DNA of 64,000 nt. Source: Thioalkalivibrio sp. ALJ3 (GTDB lineage Bacteria; Pseudomonadota; Gammaproteobacteria; Ectothiorhodospirales; Ectothiorhodospiraceae). The notes under the pieces are model-generated. The model saw nothing but the letters and a program-made list of their open reading frames with translations. It searched no databases and was not told where the DNA came from. The position numbers and the translations under genes were made by a program. The DNA is taken from contig NZ_KB897905.1 of NCBI RefSeq assembly GCF_000377205.1, positions 368,586 through 432,585 of the forward strand. Direction: 5' to 3'. Below are positions 18,311-32,223 of this stretch, piece by piece; within the stretch, counting starts at the first letter, position 1; each line of letters starts with the position of its first letter.

Positions 18311-20152
18311 ATGGCGCTCTCTGACCAATGTCTTAAACAGCTCGGCCTGCACACGGCTCCGTTCGACGAAACACCCGACGAACACTTCATCTACAGCGAC
18401 CCGTTGCTGGACGGATTGCTCGAGTCGGCGCGCGCTGCCCTTGATACCCCAGGCGCCATCGTGATCATGACCGGCGAGAATGGCTCCGGACGCAGCCTGC
18501 AACTGATGCGTCTGCTGGCCATGCTGCCCGAACCCTTCGAGCTGATCGCCTTTCGCGCCCGCATCAATACCCAGTTCGAATCGGTGGATCACACCATTCG
18601 CAGCTATCTGCGCTCACAGAATGCAGACGACCCCGACCGCCCCCTGACCGAACTGCTGGCCGAGCGCGTTGCGATTGGCATGGACCCGGTCATCGCGATG
18701 GACGATGCCCATCTGGTGGGTACCGACATCGTGAACAATCTGATGCGCATGCGCAGCGAGGTGCTCGAATCGCAGGGGCGAGCGCCACGCGTAGTGCTGG
18801 TGGGCTCCAGTGGCCTGCTCCGCCGGCGCCTGTACCTGCCGGACCCGTCCGACGAGGATCAGGTCACGCGTGTCAACCTGCGCGCCTTCAACCTCGAACA
18901 GACGGCAGCCTACCTGCGTCACAGACTGCATGCAGCGGGTCTCGACGACCCGGAACGCCTGCTCGACCAGGACACGATTCACCACCTGCAAACCACCAGC
19001 CAGGGCCTGCCCGGCAACCTGAACCGCGAGGCCAATCAGGTCTTGGAACGCCATTGCCGCAGCGAGCGCCACGCCACCGGCGCGGCTGCCGCATCCTCGG
19101 CAGCGGGCACCGCTACTTCCGGCATCGCGCTGGGTGACGAAGCCGAACGCGAGGACGAATCGGCGGCCACGACATCCGAGGCGGCGGGTGTCACCCTGGA
19201 CTCCGATGCCGAGCCCGATCGCGGAACCGACGTCGAACCGGTGCTACGCGCCCAGCGCGACGAGGACGAATTCACCCCGGCTGCCGAAGCCCTCACGCAA
19301 ACAAGCGCCAGTGAGGAGCCAGAATGGCGGCCAGAGCCCGATTACGAACTCGAAGAACCCTCGCAAGAAAAACACGCCGCGCCCTTCTGGAACCAGCGCT
19401 GGTTCGTGCCGGCGGTCGCGGCCACAGTCGCGATTGGTATCGCTGCACCCGTCGCCATGCAACTGATGGACAGCCGCGAAACCGAGGCGGAGCAGGAGGT
19501 CGTCGAACTCCCGTTGCCCGAAACCCGACCCCCGGCATCCGAGGAGGAGGACGATCTTGTCGTCCCCGACCCTCTGGAGCATACCGGCGACACATTGACC
19601 AGCCCGGACATCGATCCCCTGCCCGGCCAGGAACGCCCAAGCGGTGACCCGATCGCCGGCATTGAGGCCGAGCCAGCCACCGAGCCGGAACCGACCGAAC
19701 CCGCACCGGAGCCAGAACCGGAGCCAGAACCGGAGCCAGAACCCGAACCAGAGCCCGAGCCCGAGCCCGAACCGGAACCCGAGCCAGAGCCAGAGCCAGA
19801 GCCAGAGCCAGAGACGACGACCGAGGCCCTGGCCGACGAGGATGGTGACGGCGAGCGCCTGCGCGGCGATCTGGAGTGGCTGAGCAACCAGTCTTCCGAT
19901 GCGTTCACCATCCAGCTGATCGCGGCACCGGACATGTCCACGGCCCGCAGCTATGCGGATCGCCACAATCTGGGTGGCATCCGCTACATCCCCACGCGCG
20001 TAAATAATCGCGACTTCGTGGTCGTGCTGGCCGGCTCATTCGCCAATCGAGACGCCGCCGAAGGCGCAGCCTCGGACCTGCCCGAAGCAGTACGCAACGA
20101 AGGCCCCTGGATCCGCTCCATCGGCTCGGTCCAGGGCGTGGCGCGCGAATAG
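18311..20152 (+). CDS. damX: DamX-like protein: AAA-type domain, EP repeat and SPOR domain
   Basis: 613-residue protein. Residues 1-250 are an ExeA/GspA-like AAA domain with GENGSGRS (55-62), where the P-loop Lys is replaced by Arg61, and a Walker B-like [10 protein letters not shown]. An acidic linker (about 260-355) leads to a transmembrane helix ([21 protein letters not shown], about 363-383). A long Pro-Glu repeat (about 457-501) and a C-terminal SPOR domain (about 535-605) that binds denuded glycan at the septum complete it. The position between aroB and gltB matches Pseudomonas and enteric damX-type genes. Likely a cell-division protein with the AAA part acting in the cytoplasm. Confidence 0.88.
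   Translation: MALSDQCLKQLGLHTAPFDETPDEHFIYSDPLLDGLLESARAALDTPGAIVIMTGENGSGRSLQLMRLLAMLPEPFELIAFRARINTQFESVDHTIRSYLRSQNADDPDRPLTELLAERVAIGMDPVIAMDDAHLVGTDIVNNLMRMRSEVLESQGRAPRVVLVGSSGLLRRRLYLPDPSDEDQVTRVNLRAFNLEQTAAYLRHRLHAAGLDDPERLLDQDTIHHLQTTSQGLPGNLNREANQVLERHCRSERHATGAAAASSAAGTATSGIALGDEAEREDESAATTSEAAGVTLDSDAEPDRGTDVEPVLRAQRDEDEFTPAAEALTQTSASEEPEWRPEPDYELEEPSQEKHAAPFWNQRWFVPAVAATVAIGIAAPVAMQLMDSRETEAEQEVVELPLPETRPPASEEEDDLVVPDPLEHTGDTLTSPDIDPLPGQERPSGDPIAGIEAEPATEPEPTEPAPEPEPEPEPEPEPEPEPEPEPEPEPEPEPEPEPEPETTTEALADEDGDGERLRGDLEWLSNQSSDAFTIQLIAAPDMSTARSYADRHNLGGIRYIPTRVNNRDFVVVLAGSFANRDAAEGAASDLPEAVRNEGPWIRSIGSVQGVARE
19679..19812 (+). repeat. Glu-Pro coding tandem repeat inside the DamX-like gene
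   Basis: Short in-frame repeats built from GAGCCA, GAACCG and GAGCCC encode an almost uninterrupted run of Pro-Glu dipeptides. It is a likely extended periplasmic spacer between the membrane and the SPOR domain. Such simple repeats are prone to length change in steps of six bases. Confidence 0.85.
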
Positions 20153-20213
20153 GCAGGCCATCCCGGCACCCGCCCAACCCGCGTCGCCCCATGAGTACTT
20201 GACCGGCCCCGGT

Positions 20214-20243
20214 TTGCCGGGAGAATGACGGTTCGGCTATATT
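20214..20243 (+). promoter_or_regulatory. Probable sigma-70 promoter for gltB
   Basis: TTGCCG (20214-20219), an 18-base spacer and TATATT (20238-20243) would start transcription near 20250, leaving a leader of about 65 bases before the gltB ATG. The -10 is good and the -35 imperfect. Confidence 0.5.
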
Positions 20244-20314
20244 CCTGCGCCTTTTTCCGTGTTCTTTTCCAGCCTTACGCGCCGCGCCAAGCGCGCCGTG
20301 ACCGGAGTTCACCG

Positions 20315-24778
<4,464 letters not shown>

Positions 24779-24802
24779 CCCGCCACCCGGCGGAATGCAG
24801 AT

Positions 24803-24831
24803 ACGGGCCCCTGACGGGGCCCGTTTTGTTT
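24803..24831 (+). terminator. Rho-independent terminator after gltB
   Basis: Arms 24803-24811 and 24816-24824 form a 9-bp GC-rich stem (ACGGGCCCC) with loop TGAC, followed by TTTGTTTT. Located 24 bases after the gltB stop. Confidence 0.9.
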
Positions 24832-24910
24832 TGACCCAACTCAGTGCGAAACCGGGCGGGGGGGTTGAAGAACCGCCGGGCACACCAGGACTACTGCTAG
24901 ACTGGAGTCC

Positions 24911-25309
24911 ATGGAAACGAGAGCCGAAATTGCGGATGTCCGGCGCGTACTGGAACAACATCCGGAACTGGAGCTGGCCATCCTGTTCGGATCGCTGGCT
25001 CGCAGCGGCGCACGGTTCGATAGCGACCTCGACCTCGCCGTCAGCGCCGGATCGCCTCTGGACACCCAGGCGCGCATCGCGCTGATCGATGCCCTGGCCG
25101 CGTCCACCGGGCGTCCGGTGGACCTCGTGGACCTGACGCAGGCGGGCGAACCCCTGCTGGGCGAGATCATGACCCGGGGCATCCGCGTGCTTGGCAGCGA
25201 CGAGGCCCACGCGCGCTACCTGACCCGTCACCTGATCGAGCAGGCCGATTTCCTGCCCTACCGTAATCGCATCCTGGCCGAGCGGAGAGACGCGTGGACC
25301 CGCGCGTAG
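24911..25309 (+). CDS. MntA-type minimal nucleotidyltransferase (antitoxin family)
   Basis: 132-residue minimal nucleotidyltransferase. The signature LFGSLARSGARFDSDLDLAV contains the GS(x10)DxD catalytic motif intact, and a further Asp occurs in RPVDLVDLTQ. In the HepT/MntA systems, MntA AMPylates the HEPN toxin HepT to neutralise it. It overlaps the next gene by 16 bases, the usual arrangement for this pair. It sits between gltB and dnaG, which are not normally neighbours. Confidence 0.85.
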   Translation: METRAEIADVRRVLEQHPELELAILFGSLARSGARFDSDLDLAVSAGSPLDTQARIALIDALAASTGRPVDLVDLTQAGEPLLGEIMTRGIRVLGSDEAHARYLTRHLIEQADFLPYRNRILAERRDAWTRA

Positions 25310-25542
25310 TCGAGCAGAAACTCGAGACCCTGCGGTACTGCGTTAACCGGGTCAATCAGCGTTGCTCCGCCACGGCCGAGGAATTGGCCCGGGACCCGGA
25401 CACCCAGGACATCATTGCCCTGAACTTGTCGCGCGCCGTGCACAACTACGAACGCATCAACTGGGACATCACCCACGCAGTCTGTTCCCGTCATCGGGAT
25501 GATTTTCGGGCCTTCGCACGCGTGGTTTCGGACCGGACCTGA
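25294..25542 (+). CDS. HepT-like HEPN-domain protein, probably truncated
   Basis: 82-residue helical protein starting at GTG 25294 with GGAGAG 5 bases upstream. EQKLETLRYCVNRV and DTQDIIALNLSRAVHNYERINWDITHA align from memory with the N-terminal half of DUF86/HepT toxins. The family's C-terminal catalytic segment (R followed 4-6 residues later by H and then Y, as in RNxxVHxY) is absent. The frame stops at FRAFARVVSDRT, and only 65 bases remain before dnaG, with no continuation visible in another frame. The RNase activity is therefore probably lost, leaving a decayed or repurposed module. Confidence 0.7.
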   Translation: MDPRVVEQKLETLRYCVNRVNQRCSATAEELARDPDTQDIIALNLSRAVHNYERINWDITHAVCSRHRDDFRAFARVVSDRT

Positions 25543-25607
25543 CCCACAAGCCGGGCAGCCGGTATCATCTGATACCCCCACGGATCAGGTACCCCCAGCA
25601 GACCCCC

Positions 25608-27392
25608 ATGGCAGGCCTCATTCCACAGGCATTTATCGACGAGCTGCTCGAGCGCAGCGATATCGTCGAGGTGATCCAGCGCCGCGTGAGCCTGAAGAAG
25701 GCCGGGCGCGAGTTCGCCGCCTGCTGCCCGTTCCACGGCGAGAAGACCCCCTCGTTCTACGTCTCCCCGCAAAAGCAGTTCTACCACTGCTTCGGCTGCG
25801 GGGCGCACGGCACGGCCATCAGCTTCCTGATGGAGTACGAGAACCAGAGCTTCCCCGAGGCGGTGGAGCAGCTGGCCGAGCAGGCCGGACTGGAGGTCCC
25901 GCGCGAGGCCGGGGGCGATGACAAGCGCGAGGCCCACGCGCCGCTGTACGAGGCCCTGAACGCGGCCGCCGAATACTACGTGCAGCAGCTGCGCCACACG
26001 CCGAAGGCGGTCGAGTACCTGAAGAACCGTGGCATCGACGGTAACACCGCCCGCGACTACCAGATCGGCTGGGCCCCGCCCTCGGGCCTGATCGAGGCGC
26101 TCAAGCCACGCTTCACCCCGCAACAGCTGGTGGATGCCGGCCTGGCCGCACGGCGCGACGACGGGCGCATCCGCGAACGCTTTCGCGCGCGCATCATGTT
26201 CCCGATCCGCGACCGGCGCGGGCGCATCACCGGTTTCGGCGGGCGCCTGATCGAGGACGGCGAGCCGAAGTACCTGAACAGTCCGGAGAGTGAAGTCTTC
26301 CACAAGGGACAGACCATCTACGGCCTGTTCGAGGCGCGCAAGGCCGGCACCCGGCTGGATGACATCGTGGTGGTCGAGGGCTACATGGACGTGGTCGGGC
26401 TCGCCCGCGCCGGTTTTCGGCGCGCGGTGGCCTGCATGGGCACCGCCCTGACCCGCGCCCACCTGGACAGCCTGTTCCGCCAGGTCTCGCGCATCACCCT
26501 GTGCTTCGACGGCGACGCCGCCGGACGCCGCGCGGCCTGGCGCTCGCTGGCCGAGGCCCTGCCCGCAATCCAGGGCTTGCGCGAGGTGCGCGTGTTGTTC
26601 CTGCCCGAGGGCGACGACCCCGACAGCCTGGTGCTGCGCGACGGCCTCGCCGGCTGGGAGGAACGCCTCACCGGCGCCCTGCCCCTGTCCGAGACGCTTG
26701 TGCGGCTGCTGCGCGAGGAACACCCGACCGACACCGCCGAGGGCCGCACCCGCTTCGCGCACGCCGCGATGAAGCTGGTCGCCACCACCCGTGATCCTCT
26801 GTTCCGCGACCAGCTGATCGAACGTGTCGCCCAGGAGACCCACCTGAGCCCGGAGCGACTGGGCGAGCAACTCCGCGATGCCGAAGACGGGAGCGCCCGC
26901 GCGACGGCCCCGGCCTCCGCACCCACGGACATCCCCGAGGCACCAGACAGCGAGCCGGCGGGCGCCGCGCAGGAGACACCCTCCGCCCTTTGGGGGGCGC
27001 TGCTTGCGCGAATCCTGCAGCACCCGGAGCTCGAATGGTCCCAGCCCGAGCTGGCCGAACTCACGGCCTTCCCCGGTACCGCCGCGCAAACACTGGGCAA
27101 GCTGCTGGAGGCCCTGCGCGAACGCCCCGGCTGCAGCAGCGCCCACCTGCTGGAACGTTTCCGTGACGATCGCCACTTCAACCGCCTGCAGGCCCTGGCA
27201 GCGCGGGAGCTTGGAGATGGCGATCCGAAGGTGACCCGGCAGGTGGCCATGGACTGCGCCCGCCAGCTCCTGCTCCAGCAGGCGCGCACACGGATTCGTG
27301 AACTCACTCGCGCAGGCCGAGAACTCGCCACGGAACAACGCGAGGAGCTCGCGCGTCTTACTGCACTACTGCAGAAGACAAACACCGGTTAG
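25608..27392 (+). CDS. dnaG: DNA primase
   Basis: 594-residue primase that makes RNA primers at the replication fork. The N-terminal CHC2 zinc domain has CPFHGEKTPSFYV and FYHCFGCGAHG. The primase core follows with the RIxFPIRDxRGRITGFGGR-type segment. The Toprim motif lies in VVVEGYMDVVGL with DGDAAGRRAAWR. A C-terminal DnaB-binding helical region ends the protein. No clear Shine-Dalgarno precedes ATG 25608. It is followed by rpoD as in the usual macromolecular-synthesis operon, but rpsU and yqeY are missing upstream. Confidence 0.96.
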   Translation: MAGLIPQAFIDELLERSDIVEVIQRRVSLKKAGREFAACCPFHGEKTPSFYVSPQKQFYHCFGCGAHGTAISFLMEYENQSFPEAVEQLAEQAGLEVPREAGGDDKREAHAPLYEALNAAAEYYVQQLRHTPKAVEYLKNRGIDGNTARDYQIGWAPPSGLIEALKPRFTPQQLVDAGLAARRDDGRIRERFRARIMFPIRDRRGRITGFGGRLIEDGEPKYLNSPESEVFHKGQTIYGLFEARKAGTRLDDIVVVEGYMDVVGLARAGFRRAVACMGTALTRAHLDSLFRQVSRITLCFDGDAAGRRAAWRSLAEALPAIQGLREVRVLFLPEGDDPDSLVLRDGLAGWEERLTGALPLSETLVRLLREEHPTDTAEGRTRFAHAAMKLVATTRDPLFRDQLIERVAQETHLSPERLGEQLRDAEDGSARATAPASAPTDIPEAPDSEPAGAAQETPSALWGALLARILQHPELEWSQPELAELTAFPGTAAQTLGKLLEALRERPGCSSAHLLERFRDDRHFNRLQALAARELGDGDPKVTRQVAMDCARQLLLQQARTRIRELTRAGRELATEQREELARLTALLQKTNTG

Positions 27393-27524
27393 GCTCCCCC
27401 GAAGTACGCCCATCGAAGGCCGTAACCCATTGAAATCGAAAAGCCTACCCCCAAGTCTCTTGTCGGGATTTCCGTGACCCGGCAGAGGGTTTGGCGGGCG
27501 AATCCCGGCAATATAAGAATCTTC

Positions 27525-27533
27525 TGCTACAAT
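27525..27533 (+). promoter_or_regulatory. Extended -10 promoter candidate for rpoD
   Basis: TGCTACAAT at 27525-27533 fits an extended -10 (TG-N-TATAAT) and lies in the 200-base dnaG-rpoD gap, about 60 bases before the rpoD ATG. No good -35 is visible. It would allow rpoD expression independent of dnaG. Confidence 0.4.
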
Positions 27534-27592
27534 GCAGGATTGATTTTTCTACGACCCATTCAGCGACCCAGGCACCTCGGAGTACGACGTCA

Positions 27593-29482
<1,890 letters not shown>

Positions 29483-29521
29483 CCGGCGTCCCGGCCAAAC
29501 CGCCGGAACCTGCCCTGCCGA

Positions 29522-29562
29522 TGCGGCGCCATCCCTGCCTTTCCGGGTAGAATGGCGCCGCA
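29522..29562 (+). promoter_or_regulatory. Stem-loop between rpoD and the tRNA, overlapping a candidate tRNA -10 element
   Basis: Inverted arms 29522-29532 and 29552-29562 (TGCGGCGCCAT and its complement) enclose a 19-base loop. There is no T-run, so it is a weak terminator for rpoD at best. TAGAAT at 29548-29553 could be the tRNA promoter -10, which would put transcription start near 29560, about 27 bases before the tRNA. Confidence 0.45.
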
Positions 29563-29586
29563 GTCGTTTGTACCCTCCCCAAATAC

Positions 29587-29650
<64 letters not shown>

Positions 29651-29663
<13 letters not shown>

Positions 29664-29925
29664 CTCGCTTGCGCTCCTGTTGGGCGGGTCGGACTATTCC
29701 AGTCGCGCGCCTGCCGGCGCACGCCGTTCCGGCCTCGCGAAGACAGGCTTCGCGCCGCTGCGCGGCCGGCCTCCACCCAACCGGGCCCACCAATCGCTTG
29801 CGCTCATGCTGGGCGGGTCGGACTATTCCAGTCGCGCGCCTGCCGGCGCCCGCCGTTCTGGCCTCGCGAAGCCATGCTTCGCGCCGCTGCGCGGCCGACC
29901 TCCACCCAACCGGGTCCACCAATCG
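29651..29925 (+). repeat. 129-bp tandem repeat beginning with the tRNA 3' end
   Basis: Units start at 29651, 29780 and 29909 with an exact 129-base period. The first two are full length (about 8 mismatches outside the shared start), and the third is a 17-base stub. Each begins with the tRNA 3'-terminal 13 bases (ACCGGGCCCACCA; one change in the third). Each full unit also holds GGTCGGACT, complementary to the tRNA T-arm, and a conserved hairpin CGCGAAG-5 nt-CTTCGCG whose loop differs between units while the stem does not. Protein-like open frames here are artefacts of the period being divisible by three. Confidence 0.9.
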
Positions 29926-29967
29926 AACCCTTGCTTCCAGCGCGAGGTCATTCCAGGAGCATTACGC

Positions 29968-30396
29968 TCAGGCTGCCTCGGCAGTGATGAGGCCTCGCTG
30001 AAGGTCGACGGTGATTCGCTGACCCTCTATGACCGTGGCACAGGCCAGCAGGAAGATTTCCACGAACTCGTTGCGCTCCTCCTCCGGCATCTCCGAGGAG
30101 GTATTGGAACCATTGAAGGTGCCGAACATGGTGTCGTGGGCGCCTGCTACGTAGAGGATCAGGCGCTGCATGGCGGCCTGGTCGTCCGGCGATGGCGCGG
30201 CGGTATCCAGGACTGGCTCGTCCAGCTTCTGCTTGATGGTGGAATAGAGATGGAACAGATATTCCGCCGCGCTCTGGCGACCCCGCCGATCCTGCAGGGT
30301 GAAGTTGGCCGACACCGCCTCGCCACTGCGAGCACGCAGGAGGATGTGCTTCGGCTCGGGCTGATCGTCGGCGTACGGGTTCAGGATGTTGGCCAC
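29968..30396 (-). CDS. Hypothetical protein beside the tRNA repeat array
   Basis: 142-residue protein from GTG 30396, with GGGAG 5 bases upstream. Sequence features include MANILNPYADDQPEPKHILLRARSGEAVSANFTLQD and a helical central part (AAEYLFHLYSTIKQKLDEPVLD). A C-terminal helical stretch is EEERNEFVEIFLLACATVIEGQRITVDLQRG. There is no signal peptide, membrane helix or recognised domain. The composition and Shine-Dalgarno look like a real gene rather than a shadow. It is convergent with the tRNA and stands alone, so it may be accessory DNA. Confidence 0.6.
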   Translation of the reverse strand: MANILNPYADDQPEPKHILLRARSGEAVSANFTLQDRRGRQSAAEYLFHLYSTIKQKLDEPVLDTAAPSPDDQAAMQRLILYVAGAHDTMFGTFNGSNTSSEMPEEERNEFVEIFLLACATVIEGQRITVDLQRGLITAEAA

Positions 30397-30674
30397 GATG
30401 TCTCCCGTGGGGTATGGACGAGTGGCGGGCCAGAGTACGAGACCGCCTTCGAGATTTCCATGACGCCCCCGCCAGCCGTGTAGCTATCCACTGTGGTGGA
30501 TGCTGAAATGTGGACAGACCTCTAGGCGACCGGCCTTAATCCCACCCGGCGCACCAGCTGTGGCGCGCCCGCTCACGCACCTCGACGGAGGCACTTGAAG
30601 GGGCGCACCCTTGCTGGCACGTTTCAAGTCAAAAGCGTGTTCGTGCCGATTCCGGCCCCAAGTGGAGCACCACG

Positions 30675-31487
30675 ATGGCGAAATCCGTTTTGATGTGCCG
30701 ACCGGAACACTTCGCTATCCACTATGAGATCAACCCCTGGATGGACCTTGAGTGCCCCGTGTGTCCGGAGACCGCGACCCGGCAATGGGAGGCGCTTTAT
30801 CAGCTGTATACGGAGACCCTTGGCTGGGACGTGCACCTGATCCCGCCCGTCGAGGGGTTCCCGGATATGGTCTTCACGGCCAACGGCGCGCTCGTCGTGG
30901 ATGACAAGGTGGCGCTACCCACCTTCCGGCATCCAGAGCGTCAGGGCGAGACCTGGTGGTTCGAAAGCTGGTTTCGCGAACAGGGATTCACGGCGCTCTA
31001 CCAGCCCCGCCACGATTTCGAGGGCGAAGGCGACGCGCTAATCTGGAACGACACGATCTTCGCCGGCTACCCCTGGCGCAGTGATCAGGCGGCACACGCC
31101 GAGCTCGCGTCGTTTCTGGATCTGGAAGTCGTTAGCCTGCAGTTAACCGATGCCCGCTTCTACCACCTCGACACGGCTTTCACGGTGGTCGACGGCCAAA
31201 CCGTTGCGCTCTATCCGCCCGCTTTTACCCAAGAGAGCCTGGAGGCGGTACGACATCGTGTGCCCAATGTGATCGAGGCGGACGAGGCCGATGCGCTGGC
31301 TTACGGCCTCAATGCGGTTAGTGATGGCGAGCGAATCGTCCTGAGCGACCGGGCCGCGGGGCTCGCCGAACGCTATCGGCAGCACGGCATGGAGGTGCAC
31401 CGGGTCGCGATCGACGAATTTCAGAAATCCGGTGGCGGCATGAAGTGCATGACGCTGGACCTGAAAGGGAGACTGAAAGGACACTGA
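30675..31487 (+). CDS. Dimethylarginine dimethylaminohydrolase / amidinotransferase-family protein
   Basis: 270-residue beta/alpha-propeller guanidine-modifying enzyme. Substrate-pocket segments MDLECPVC and FPDMVFTANGALVV, the catalytic His in DARFYHLDTAF, and the nucleophile Cys in GGGMKCMTLDL fit the DDAH/arginine deiminase superfamily. It would hydrolyse a guanidine compound (methylarginine, arginine or a relative) through a Cys-thiouronium intermediate; the exact substrate is open. Codon use looks less GC-biased than in neighbouring genes, hinting at acquisition. The upstream 278-base gap contains two small inverted repeats (30486-30501 and 30593-30629) and no obvious promoter. Confidence 0.82.
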   Translation: MAKSVLMCRPEHFAIHYEINPWMDLECPVCPETATRQWEALYQLYTETLGWDVHLIPPVEGFPDMVFTANGALVVDDKVALPTFRHPERQGETWWFESWFREQGFTALYQPRHDFEGEGDALIWNDTIFAGYPWRSDQAAHAELASFLDLEVVSLQLTDARFYHLDTAFTVVDGQTVALYPPAFTQESLEAVRHRVPNVIEADEADALAYGLNAVSDGERIVLSDRAAGLAERYRQHGMEVHRVAIDEFQKSGGGMKCMTLDLKGRLKGH

Positions 31488-31502
31488 CCCCACAGTGCTC
31501 CC

Positions 31503-32204
31503 CTAGCACTTCGAGTAGCCGCAGTCGCGGCAGGTAGGGCAACCGTCGATGATCTCGAGGTGACCGCCGCACTGTGGGCAGGGCGCGGCGCCTGTGGCCA
31601 CCCGATGCGGGGCTTCCAGGATGGTGGAGGCTTCCGGGGTTCGGGCCCTGTCGCGATAGGCGGCGACCAGTTCGCGGAGCGGGCGGGGGTGGCCGTCGGG
31701 GTCCAGGAAACCACGGCGCTGGAGGATGCGTTGCAGGGCGTGGGCGATCGCGGCGACCTCGGAGGGGTGGTACAGCGGCTTTCCGTATTCGTTCTCGCCG
31801 CAACGGACCGGGCCGCGGTCCCAGGTGACCTTGCGCAGGTCGCGCAGGGCGCGGGCGGCATAGCCGCCACGGGCCGCCAGCGACAGGCTGCGCATGGTCG
31901 CGGAGATCCACTGGTAGGACTCGGAGTGCTGCCCGGTGGGCAGGAAGAACTCGATCGGGCGCTCGATGGTCACGCGCTCGCCGCTGACCGTGCCGGAGAC
32001 GGCCACGAAGCTGACCACCAGGTATACCGTCTGCGGCCCGTCCTGGGTCCAGTAGCGCACCTTCTCGGTGACCGACTCGAGTTCGCCCTCGGGGCGCGAC
32101 GGGATGCGCTTGCCCAGCGGGTGGTCGTCGCCGCTGGACGCGCCCTCGCCCTGCGGGGTGTCCGAGCGGCGAAAGGCGATGATGGGCTGGTCGATCCGGT
32201 GCAT
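31503..32204 (-). CDS. nrdJb: Class II ribonucleotide reductase, C-terminal component NrdJb
   Basis: 233-residue protein corresponding to the separately encoded C-terminal part of the B12-dependent reductase, as in Pseudomonas aeruginosa. It contains a TSCPD-like domain (about 60-140). The tail CPQCGGHLEIIDGCPTCRDCGYSKC has four zinc-ribbon cysteines plus the terminal redox cysteine region that re-reduces the active site. It is separated from nrdJa by 19 bases and co-oriented, so the two probably form one operon and one enzyme. Confidence 0.88.
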   Translation of the reverse strand: MHRIDQPIIAFRRSDTPQGEGASSGDDHPLGKRIPSRPEGELESVTEKVRYWTQDGPQTVYLVVSFVAVSGTVSGERVTIERPIEFFLPTGQHSESYQWISATMRSLSLAARGGYAARALRDLRKVTWDRGPVRCGENEYGKPLYHPSEVAAIAHALQRILQRRGFLDPDGHPRPLRELVAAYRDRARTPEASTILEAPHRVATGAAPCPQCGGHLEIIDGCPTCRDCGYSKC

Positions 32205-32223
32205 CGTGTCCTCCCAGACGGCG

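Noticed and set aside
19342-19941. Ser-Gly repeat protein antisense to the DamX-like gene
   Set aside because: It is the reverse reading of the Pro-Glu coding repeat.
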